Source of the DNA: Clostridia bacterium
GTDB lineage: Bacteria; Bacillota; Clostridia; Oscillospirales; QAMX01
Length of the DNA: 5,589 bases
Direction: 5' to 3'
Assembly (NCBI GenBank): GCA_024404415.1
Contig: JAKSPX010000117.1
Coordinates: 1-5,589 of the forward strand
Made by a program: the position numbers and the translations under genes
The notes under the pieces: model-generated
Databases searched by the model: none
The model's input: only the letters and a program-made list of their open reading frames with translations
What the model was told of the DNA's origin: nothing
Part shown: positions 1-5,589 of the stretch, one piece after another
Position numbering within the stretch: position 1 is the stretch's first letter
Layout of the letters: each line of letters opens with the position of its first letter

Positions 1-1658
1 GGAAGAACCTGATGCGCAACCGCCCGCACGACTCCATCTGCGGCGGCAGCGACGACGCTGTGCACCAGCACATGGCACACCGCTATCAGGAGATCTTCGA
101 ATTTGCCGGCGAACAGCTCCGCCGCGCCATGCTGACAGCAGGCGAGCACACTCAAACCTCCCGCTCCGGCGGTGAAAACGACTACCTCGTGACGGTGGCC
201 AACACCCAGTCCTTCCCGCTTTCCGGCGTGGTCAGGGTGCGCATCCGTCTTGCGACTGCCGACGATATGGAGGCCTTCCGCCTCATCGACGGCGATGGCA
301 AAAACATCCCCTTCCGCCTTCTCTCCAAAAAGAAGACCGATACCAACGTGTATAGCCCCATCAACCTCCCCGGCAAGGTGGAGGTCTGGGATCAGGAGAT
401 CGCCTTTGACGCGGGCGAGGTCGCGCCCTACGCCTTCAAGACCTTCCTGATCGTGAAGGCCGACAAGGTTCCGTCTCTCGCCTCCCCCATCGAAAAAGAA
501 GAAAAGACCTCTATCTCCAACGGGCTTCTCTCGCTCTCCTTTGATGACTCCGGGCGTCTTACCCTCAAAAATATCCGCACGGGGCGCACGCTTGATGATT
601 TCCTCGACATCGAGGACCGCGCCGACCGCGGCAACGCCTACACCTTCACGCCGGGCGGAGATCAGCCGCTTCATAAGGACGCTTACCGCATCTCCTGCCG
701 CGTCATTGAAGCCAATGACCTCTCCTCCGCCGTGTCGCTGCACGCTGAGCTTCTGCTCCCCGCCTCCTACGATTTCGAGAAGCAGGAAAGAGCCGGTGAG
801 GCGCTCTCCACGCTTGACCTGACCCTGCGTTTGGTCAAGGACGAGCCTTATCTCCACGTGGATTACGATCTTGATAACCCTTCCTCCGACCACCGCCTGC
901 GTCTGGTCTTCAAGGGTGATGCGGCAAGCGACCGCGCCTACGCCGACATTCCCTTTGAAATCGTCTCCCACACCGAAAAGGACTTCTATCCCGGCACGCC
1001 CGCCCGTCTCTCCCCCAACGCCTCCTTTGCTGCCATTGAAGACGAAAAAAAAGGCTTTGCGGTGTTGACCGTCGGCGCGCACGAATATGAAAAGGTCTCC
1101 GACGATGCGCTGGCCTTCACCATTCTCCGCGCCACCGGCACCATTGACACCGGCGGTACCGAGAACTGGCTGGTGCCCGGCAACCAGTGCCTGCGCCGCA
1201 TGGCGGGTCGCATGGCCTTCTGCCCCTTCGAAGGCGACCTGATCGAAGCCAGGATCCCGCAGATCTCCCTCGCCTTCCGTGCGCCGCTTCTCGCGGGCTT
1301 CTCCGCCTGCGATACCCGCAAGTTCGCCGGAGGCCGCCCCTGCGTGCAGGACAGCGACATTCACGAGTATTTCTACCTGCCGGATGAATATCCGGAGGTC
1401 AGTATTGCCGACAACGCCTCTCTCCTCAAGGTGGAAGGCGACGGCATCGTCGTCTCGGCGCTCAAGAAGAGCGAGGACGAAAGCGGACTCATCCTCCGTC
1501 TCGTCAACCTCTCCTCTGCAAACGCCGAAGCGAAGGTCACCTACTACGGGCGCATTTTCCGCACGCGCATGGACGAGGTCTCCCGTTCCATTCTCGGGCG
1601 CGGCAGCGTCTCCGTCCCAATGAGATCCAACGAGATCCTCACCTTGTTCCTCGGCTAA
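1..1658 (+). CDS. GH38 alpha-mannosidase, C-terminal part (5' end cut by window edge)
   Basis: Glycoside hydrolase family 38 enzymes are metal-dependent retaining alpha-mannosidases that release mannose from mannosides or N-glycan fragments. The reading frame is open to the left edge (first full codon at base 3, reading K-N-L-M, with the leading GG fitting a Trp codon), so the ATG at 12 is internal and not the true start. The first visible block, NRPHDSICGG, is the GH38 'HDSICG' signature; its His (codon 27-29) corresponds to the metal-ligand histidine of the family. The helical middle domain follows for about 40 residues, then roughly 490 residues of beta-rich C-terminal domain, including a PGNQC block at residues 389-393 counted from the ATG at 12, resembling the PxAQC motif of bacterial GH38 proteins. 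About 551 residues are present; bacterial members are usually about 850-1050, so the catalytic N-terminal barrel lies outside. No frameshift or internal stop is seen. It is followed by a terminator and is convergent with the next gene. MngB-like specificity cannot be assigned. Confidence 0.93.
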   Translation, partial: KNLMRNRPHDSICGGSDDAVHQHMAHRYQEIFEFAGEQLRRAMLTAGEHTQTSRSGGENDYLVTVANTQSFPLSGVVRVRIRLATADDMEAFRLIDGDGKNIPFRLLSKKKTDTNVYSPINLPGKVEVWDQEIAFDAGEVAPYAFKTFLIVKADKVPSLASPIEKEEKTSISNGLLSLSFDDSGRLTLKNIRTGRTLDDFLDIEDRADRGNAYTFTPGGDQPLHKDAYRISCRVIEANDLSSAVSLHAELLLPASYDFEKQERAGEALSTLDLTLRLVKDEPYLHVDYDLDNPSSDHRLRLVFKGDAASDRAYADIPFEIVSHTEKDFYPGTPARLSPNASFAAIEDEKKGFAVLTVGAHEYEKVSDDALAFTILRATGTIDTGGTENWLVPGNQCLRRMAGRMAFCPFEGDLIEARIPQISLAFRAPLLAGFSACDTRKFAGGRPCVQDSDIHEYFYLPDEYPEVSIADNASLLKVEGDGIVVSALKKSEDESGLILRLVNLSSANAEAKVTYYGRIFRTRMDEVSRSILGRGSVSVPMRSNEILTLFLG

Positions 1659-1666
1659 TGACCCAC

Positions 1667-1712
1667 AATAAAGCACCGATGTACTTTTTCGTACATCGGT
1701 GCTTATTTTTTT
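1667..1712 (+). terminator. Rho-independent terminator after the GH38 gene
   Basis: A perfect 14-bp inverted repeat (1671-1684 with 1691-1704) encloses a 6-base loop (tttttc). The stem can be extended by three A-T pairs if A1670 is bulged. On the plus strand it runs into a T-tract ending at 1712, which makes it a good terminator 8 bases past the mannosidase stop. On the minus strand it lies 12 bases beyond the stop of the convergent glycosidase, but the tract after the stem (TATTGTG) is poor in T, so termination from that side is probably weaker. Confidence 0.9.
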
Positions 1713-1716
1713 ACCT

Positions 1717-2646
1717 TTATTCCCAGATGAGCTTTGCGGCGCTGACGCCGTTTGAGGGGTAATAGACGCTTAAAATGTAGCTTCCCTCTTCTGCCACGAC
1801 AAATTCCGGGGCATGCCCGTCGAGCATGGTGATGGGCGCTCTGCCCTCAAAGCCGTCGAGTGTTTGGGAGGCAAACACGAAATTCCGCTCGTCGTAGCAG
1901 CCGTTCTGCCCGTCGTAGATGCTCCACGCGAGATAATAGACCCCGTGGCGCTTGAAAAGGAAGGGGGATTCACTTGCGCCGTCCCGGAAAGGATTGGTCT
2001 GGAGGGTGTGCCCTTCGCCGGTTTTAGAAAGTCCGTCGGCCGAGCGGATGACGACGCGGTTTCCTTCGCACGTCAGGAGGTATTCCTCCCCATCGTCGTC
2101 GGTGAAGTAGAAGGGGTCGCGGGTGGTCGGGTCGTCGCTTTCAAAGAGGACGTGTCCGCTCTCCCAGTTTTCCGCATCGCACGAGAGCGCATAACGGATG
2201 GATTTCGGGCTGTAAATCATCACATATTCGTCCCCGCGCCGAATGGCACAAGGTGCCCAGATCTCGGGCTTCTCGCCGGGACGATCCGCCGGATAAAGCA
2301 CCTTTGGACGTTCCTCAAAGGAATCCTCGTAAAAGACATCTCCAAAGGTCTCGCCCTCTGCCGCGGCGTGGAACAGCTGGTACTCCGCCTCGTGTACATC
2401 AAGCGGCGAAAAATTGAAGGCATCCTTAAAGCCCTGCGGTCTGGGATGAGTAATGCCCCAAAGGTCAAAACGACCGGGACTCTTGAGCAGGGTAAAATCG
2501 TTGACGATCCACTCGGGATATATCGTGCCTTTTTTGAAGCTCGCGGTGTCCTCGCCCCGATAGACGTCCGGCTGAGGCGTATATACCCTCACCCATTCAC
2601 CCGCGCGGCGCGGCTTTTCAAATCGGTCAGAGTGCAGGATCTCCAT
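1717..2646 (-). CDS. GH43/GH32-type five-bladed beta-propeller glycosidase
   Basis: A 309-residue protein resembling the GH43/GH32/GH62 beta-propeller group, which hydrolyse arabinosides, xylosides or fructosides. The three acidic residues expected of the fold occur in order: D50 in WIVND (blade 1 base or nucleophile), D177 in TTRDP (transition-state stabiliser, as in the RDP motif of GH32), and E226 in SESPFLF (general acid position). Blade-like repeats include FDLWGITHP (60-68), EYVMIYSPKS (140-149) and GVYYLAWS (235-242); a late GHAPEFV block (277-283) carries a His often placed near the propeller centre. There is no signal peptide or membrane segment, so it should act in the cytoplasm on imported short saccharides. 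It is a single propeller without the C-terminal beta-sandwich of full GH32 enzymes. The start is fixed by a strong AGGAGG site six bases upstream, lying inside the phosphatase gene, with which it overlaps by 20 bases. Substrate is unknown; GH43 versus GH32 cannot be decided by eye. Confidence 0.85.
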   Translation of the reverse strand: MEILHSDRFEKPRRAGEWVRVYTPQPDVYRGEDTASFKKGTIYPEWIVNDFTLLKSPGRFDLWGITHPRPQGFKDAFNFSPLDVHEAEYQLFHAAAEGETFGDVFYEDSFEERPKVLYPADRPGEKPEIWAPCAIRRGDEYVMIYSPKSIRYALSCDAENWESGHVLFESDDPTTRDPFYFTDDDGEEYLLTCEGNRVVIRSADGLSKTGEGHTLQTNPFRDGASESPFLFKRHGVYYLAWSIYDGQNGCYDERNFVFASQTLDGFEGRAPITMLDGHAPEFVVAEEGSYILSVYYPSNGVSAAKLIWE

Positions 2647-5038
2647 TTTTATCCTCCTGTCCTATATAGCGGAAGGCGAGCATGGTGATGTCGTCAAACT
2701 GCGGAGCATCCCCGACAAATGCGTCGACTTCCTTCTTCATGATGGCGCAGAGCTCCTCCATCGAGGTGAACTCACTTCGATTGATCGCTTCAAGCAGGCG
2801 CTCTTCACCAAAAAGCTCGGTCGAAGCGTTGGTGGCTTCGGTCACGCCGTCTGTGTAAAGGAAGATGACGTCTCCCTTTTCAAGCTGCCATTCCTGCGTT
2901 TTATACCGTACACCATCCATACCGGCGAGGACAAAGCCGGCTTTGGAACGGAGATACTCAAATTTCCCGTCTCCGTGGCGCACAAGCGGCGGATTATGAC
3001 CCGCGTTGACGTAATGCAGGATACCGTTTTGAAGATCTACGCTGCCCTGCCAGGCCGTAACGAACATACCGGCGTCGTTGCCCTCGCAGAGTGCCTCGTT
3101 TCCGTTTGTGAACACCTCGGCAAGCGGGATATCCGCTTCGGTCAGGCTTTTGAGCTCGGTCTTGGCGCGCATCATAAACATGGCCGCCGGAATACCCTTG
3201 CCGGAGACGTCCGCAATGAGGAAATTCAGCGTATCCGATTGGGTGATATAAAAATCGTAAAAGTCACCGCCGACCTCCTTGGCCGGATCCATCAGGGCGA
3301 AAATATCAAAATCGTGCCGTTTGGGGAAAGCCGGGAAGACGTTCGGCAGAGCCGACATCTGGATATTCTTGGCAAGCTCCAGCTCCTGGTCGATGCGCGC
3401 GGCGGCCTCGGCGATGTATCCCTTCAACGTGTCGACCGTGGAATTGATGTCATCGGAGAGGGTGACAAACTCCTTATTGGTGCGCACATCCACAACTTCG
3501 TCCAGATTGCCGCTGGTGATCTTCGCAAGAGAGCGGTTGATGCGCTTGATGGGACTGACGACGACCTTCTTGATGAGCAGGTAAATGATGACGAAGAGGA
3601 TGCCGAAGACGAACACCTCCATGAAGGTGTTGATGTAAATGGCCATGTCGCGCATGTGCATAGCCTCGTTCTCCGACAGCACGGCAATGACGAAATACCC
3701 TTCAACATCCGCGTACCGGCAGAAGCAGGATTCCCCGTCGACATCCATTTTATAGGTAACATTTGTATCGCGTCCGCGGATGGCGTCGGCGCTCTTGTTC
3801 AGGCTGACGGTCGATATATTGGACGGTGCGCTGACGATCTCCGACTGGCGGTCGACGATGAAGACATAGCCCTTTTCCGAAACGTGGCGGTTCTTGGTGA
3901 TGCCCTTGACCTCCTCGTCGATGTCCGTCTGGAAGCGCTCGGCGTTGTAGCCAACCTGAATGAAGCCATCCTCGGTCTTCACGCCCGCGTATTTATACCA
4001 GATCTTCGGATTATACGTGATGGGCGCATACTCCTGAACGTATTCGTCCATGCCGCTGAGCAGGCAGAGGAATTCGCCCGACTGCACGCCCGAGGCCATG
4101 TCAAAGCCTATATAGTTGGGATTTGTGCTGTCGGTGATGATGCCGTTTTGATCGACGATGTTGATCTCCGAAATGTCGTGACGAACGGCAATGGAATAAA
4201 GCCCGTCGATCTCCAGTTCGTCTACCACGGTGTGCGAGATTGCCAGTAAATTCTTATCGGAGGCGTCGTGAATATCCGCCGAGACTTCCCTTAAGGCGAG
4301 CTCAAGATATGAATCGGTCTGATTTTCCGCAATGTTGTTCTGCAGATTGAGGACAAAAAGCGAAGTGAAAATGAAGGCGATCAAAACCGCGATGAAAAGC
4401 CACCTTTGAATGCTCTCGGAAATATGAACGTCGGTTTGTTTCCTTCTTTGATACCGACCTTCTAAAAGGAAGATCGCAAGCGTTGCACACATGACGGAAA
4501 GCGAATTGGCGGCAACCATGGGAACGGTGGTTACCTTTATGATCTCCAGTGCCCGGATCGGCTCATCCATATTGGTGAGGAATACCATGCTCATGTGGAA
4601 GACTTCGATGATGATTCCTGACATGAGGGAGAGGACGTACGACGGGCGTTTTCCTTCAAAAATGTACTTGCGCAAAAGTGCCGTGAAGATACCGGCGATG
4701 AACGTCGAAAGGCAGCAGGCGACTCTGGTGAAGCTGCCTATGCCCCAGTAGACGGCAAACCAGCGCTCGACCGCGCCGATGACGCCCGAGAGAATGCCCG
4801 CAGGTGCGCCAAAGAGCAGTCCTGCCGTCAGTACCGCGGCGTCACGGCAGTTTACCTGTGCCCCGTTGAAGGGAATGCCGCATTCTGTGCCGAGAATGGC
4901 GAGCCCACCGAAGATAACGCCATATATGATCTGCTTCCGGCCTTCTTTGAGCTTGCCGAAAGAGGTTTTTTGATTGAGAAGGAAGAGCAGAACGGCTGCC
5001 ACGACCGGGAGTAAGGCCACCAGAACAAGCTGGAACAT
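2627..5038 (-). CDS. Receptor PP2C phosphatase: LytS-type 5TM, Cache-like sensor, HAMP, SpoIIE domain
   Basis: An 803-residue membrane serine/threonine phosphatase of the SpoIIE/RsbU class; these usually dephosphorylate anti-anti-sigma (STAS) proteins in partner-switching systems. Domains in order: six hydrophobic segments (about 2-21, 37-55, 67-90, 102-123, 135-155, 169-192) resembling the LytS/BtsS 5TMR-LYT receptor, with an NCR motif at 63-65; a further TM at 212-231; an extracytoplasmic region at about 233-467 with two Cache/PAS-like halves (NIVDQNGIITDS at 293-304, GYVFIVDRQSEIVSAP at 390-405); TM 468-490; HAMP about 491-542; a helical linker with ELAKNIQMSALP (554-565); then the phosphatase, about 570-792. 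Its metal-binding motifs look intact: GGDFYDF (D592), DVSGKG (D610), LYTDGVTEA (D730) and QFDDITM (D782/D783), so it is probably active. The start at 5038 has a GGTGGTG site and a promoter upstream. It overlaps the glycosidase downstream by 20 bases. No sigma, anti-sigma or STAS gene is adjacent, so its substrate must be encoded elsewhere. Confidence 0.93.
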   Translation of the reverse strand: MFQLVLVALLPVVAAVLLFLLNQKTSFGKLKEGRKQIIYGVIFGGLAILGTECGIPFNGAQVNCRDAAVLTAGLLFGAPAGILSGVIGAVERWFAVYWGIGSFTRVACCLSTFIAGIFTALLRKYIFEGKRPSYVLSLMSGIIIEVFHMSMVFLTNMDEPIRALEIIKVTTVPMVAANSLSVMCATLAIFLLEGRYQRRKQTDVHISESIQRWLFIAVLIAFIFTSLFVLNLQNNIAENQTDSYLELALREVSADIHDASDKNLLAISHTVVDELEIDGLYSIAVRHDISEINIVDQNGIITDSTNPNYIGFDMASGVQSGEFLCLLSGMDEYVQEYAPITYNPKIWYKYAGVKTEDGFIQVGYNAERFQTDIDEEVKGITKNRHVSEKGYVFIVDRQSEIVSAPSNISTVSLNKSADAIRGRDTNVTYKMDVDGESCFCRYADVEGYFVIAVLSENEAMHMRDMAIYINTFMEVFVFGILFVIIYLLIKKVVVSPIKRINRSLAKITSGNLDEVVDVRTNKEFVTLSDDINSTVDTLKGYIAEAAARIDQELELAKNIQMSALPNVFPAFPKRHDFDIFALMDPAKEVGGDFYDFYITQSDTLNFLIADVSGKGIPAAMFMMRAKTELKSLTEADIPLAEVFTNGNEALCEGNDAGMFVTAWQGSVDLQNGILHYVNAGHNPPLVRHGDGKFEYLRSKAGFVLAGMDGVRYKTQEWQLEKGDVIFLYTDGVTEATNASTELFGEERLLEAINRSEFTSMEELCAIMKKEVDAFVGDAPQFDDITMLAFRYIGQEDKNGDPAL
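2653..2658 (-). promoter_or_regulatory. Ribosome binding site of the propeller glycosidase
   Basis: The minus strand reads AGGAGG, then ATAAAA, then the ATG at 2646. This consensus Shine-Dalgarno with 6-base spacing lies wholly within the last codons of the upstream phosphatase gene. It sets the start of the glycosidase and supports translation from a shared mRNA. Confidence 0.85.
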
Positions 5039-5042
5039 AGTT

Positions 5043-5049
5043 CACCACC
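5043..5049 (-). promoter_or_regulatory. Ribosome binding site of the receptor phosphatase
   Basis: The minus strand reads GGTGGTG, then AA-CT, then the ATG at 5038. It is a somewhat imperfect Shine-Dalgarno (GGTGGTG rather than GGAGGTG) with short spacing of 4 bases, or 7 if only the first GGTG pairs. It supports the ATG at 5036-5038 as the start. Confidence 0.65.
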
Positions 5050-5074
5050 AAAAGTAAATTCTTTCTTAGGATAT

Positions 5075-5103
5075 ATTATAAGCGAAATCCGCTATATTTG
5101 CAA
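5075..5103 (-). promoter_or_regulatory. SigA/sigma-70 type promoter of the phosphatase-glycosidase pair
   Basis: Reading the minus strand, a -35 TTGCAA (5098-5103, four of six consensus bases) is separated by exactly 17 bases from a perfect -10 TATAAT (5075-5080). Transcription would begin near 5068, giving a leader of about 30 bases before the ATG at 5038. It sits just downstream of the tuf terminator, so the operon has its own promoter. The spacer and -10 hold an imperfect inverted repeat (AGCG, five bases, CGCT, with flanking TATA-like ends), which might be an operator or chance. Confidence 0.75.
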
Positions 5104-5107
5104 GGGC

Positions 5108-5146
5108 AAAAAAGAAAAACCCGATCCGCGAACGGATCGGGTTTTT
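5108..5146 (-). terminator. Rho-independent terminator of tuf
   Basis: A perfect 14-bp inverted repeat (5115-5128 with 5133-5146) closes a four-base loop that reads TTCG on the minus strand. The stem core CCCGATCCG is GC-rich, flanked by A5/T5 arms, and continues into CTTTTTT on the minus strand. It begins 11 bases past the tuf stop codon. The arms are symmetric, but no plus-strand gene is present that would need it. Confidence 0.93.
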
Positions 5147-5157
5147 AGTTCTGTCAA

Positions 5158-5589
5158 TTACTCGTTGATCTTGATAACAACGCCGGAACCAACAGTTCTG
5201 CCGCCTTCACGAATAGCGAAGCGGAGGCCTTCTTCGATAGCGATCGGGGTGATGAGTTCAACGCTCATGTCGACGTTATCGCCAGGCATGCACATTTCAA
5301 CGTCAGCGGGAAGGGTGATAACGCCGGTAACGTCGGTGGTGCGGAAATAGAACTGAGGACGATAGTTGTTCAGGAACGGAGTGTGGCGGCCGCCTTCTTC
5401 CTTCTTGAGGACGTAGACCTGGCCGACAAACTTGGTGTGGGGGTGAATGGAGCCGGGCTTCGCAACGACCTGACCTCTTTCGATGTCGGTCTTAGCAACG
5501 CCGCGGAGGAGCAGACCAATGTTATCGCCGGCTTCGGCGTAATCCATGGTCTTGCGGAACATTTCGATACCGGTGACGCCGGTGGCTCT
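5158..5589 (-). CDS. tuf: Elongation factor Tu, C-terminal part (5' end cut by window edge)
   Basis: EF-Tu is the cytosolic GTPase that delivers aminoacyl-tRNA to the ribosomal A site. The frame is open to the right edge and 143 residues are visible, beginning RATGVTGIEMF and ending VVIKINE. This covers the later part of domain 2 and all of domain 3, about the last 36% of a protein normally near 395-400 residues. Near-invariant family blocks are present: AGDNIGLLLRG, IERGQVVAKPGS, EEGGRHTPF, NNYRPQFYFRTTDVTG, MPGDNV and GLRFAIREGGRTVG. The GTP-binding domain lies outside the window. The gene is followed by its own strong terminator, so it is the last gene of its transcript; fusA and ribosomal protein genes commonly precede tuf but cannot be seen here. 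Whether the genome has one or two tuf copies cannot be told. Confidence 0.98.
   Translation of the reverse strand, partial: RATGVTGIEMFRKTMDYAEAGDNIGLLLRGVAKTDIERGQVVAKPGSIHPHTKFVGQVYVLKKEEGGRHTPFLNNYRPQFYFRTTDVTGVITLPADVEMCMPGDNVDMSVELITPIAIEEGLRFAIREGGRTVGSGVVIKINE

Noticed and set aside
12..14. ATG at 12 as the true start of the mannosidase
   Set aside because: The frame is open upstream to the edge and reads residues that fit the GH38 consensus before HDSICG. The catalytic barrel must precede this point, so the gene starts outside the window.
986..1360. A 124-codon minus-strand frame inside the mannosidase
   Set aside because: It is an out-of-frame shadow in a GC-rich gene, with low-complexity A/R/S/P-rich translation and no domain or ribosome binding site.
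1813..2688. A 291-codon open frame on the plus strand, antisense to the propeller glycosidase
   Set aside because: It shadows the glycosidase, which has the catalytic acids, a strong AGGAGG site and operon context. The plus-strand product matches no family I recognise.
2975..4249. A 424-codon open frame on the plus strand, antisense to the phosphatase
   Set aside because: It lies entirely within the phosphatase gene, whose minus-strand product has clear domains and intact catalytic motifs. The plus-strand translation has no recognisable domain, is repetitive in D, V and G as expected from reverse-complemented codons, and has no convincing ribosome binding site.
5039..5074. Possible riboswitch or regulatory leader before the phosphatase
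   Set aside because: The leader from the predicted transcription start is only about 30 bases, too short for a known riboswitch, and shows no stable hairpin.
5115..5146. The symmetric hairpin as a mobile-element inverted repeat, attachment site or riboswitch
   Set aside because: It starts 11 bases past the tuf stop, has a GC-rich stem and T-tract, and is fully explained as a rho-independent terminator. No matching repeat or transposase is seen in the window.

Overview
The window reads as ordinary chromosome from an anaerobic, probably gut-associated Firmicute of the class Clostridia. This rests on the EF-Tu C-terminus, strong AGGAGG-type ribosome binding sites, a SigA-like promoter, compact spacing, and cytoplasmic glycoside hydrolases beside a SpoIIE-type phosphatase. 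Genus cannot be read from the sequence. Both edges cut through genes.

Layout, left to right. (1) Bases 1-1658, plus strand: the C-terminal part of a GH38 alpha-mannosidase, followed by a strong hairpin terminator at about 1667-1712. (2) Bases 1717-2646, minus strand: a GH43/GH32-type five-bladed beta-propeller glycosidase, convergent with the mannosidase. (3) Bases 2627-5038, minus strand: an 803-residue membrane receptor phosphatase with a LytS-type multi-TM sensor, an extracytoplasmic Cache-like sensor, HAMP, and a SpoIIE/PP2C phosphatase domain. Its 3' end overlaps the start of the glycosidase by 20 bases. (4) Bases 5039-5157: an intergenic region with a well-formed SigA-type promoter for the phosphatase and the rho-independent terminator of the upstream gene. 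(5) Bases 5158-5589, minus strand: the C-terminal 143 residues of elongation factor Tu.

The phosphatase and the glycosidase look like a two-gene operon transcribed leftward from the promoter at 5075-5103 and insulated from tuf by the terminator. The most interesting feature is the phosphatase. It has two separate sensory modules, and its LytS-type membrane domain appears to keep the four residues that I recall as the pyruvate-binding site of E. coli BtsS. No anti-sigma factor, anti-anti-sigma factor or sigma factor gene lies beside it; its only operon partner is a sugar hydrolase. This suggests, as inference only, a link between sensing of a small carboxylate or nutrient and carbohydrate use. 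I see no CRISPR array, tRNA, rRNA, insertion sequence or phage feature.
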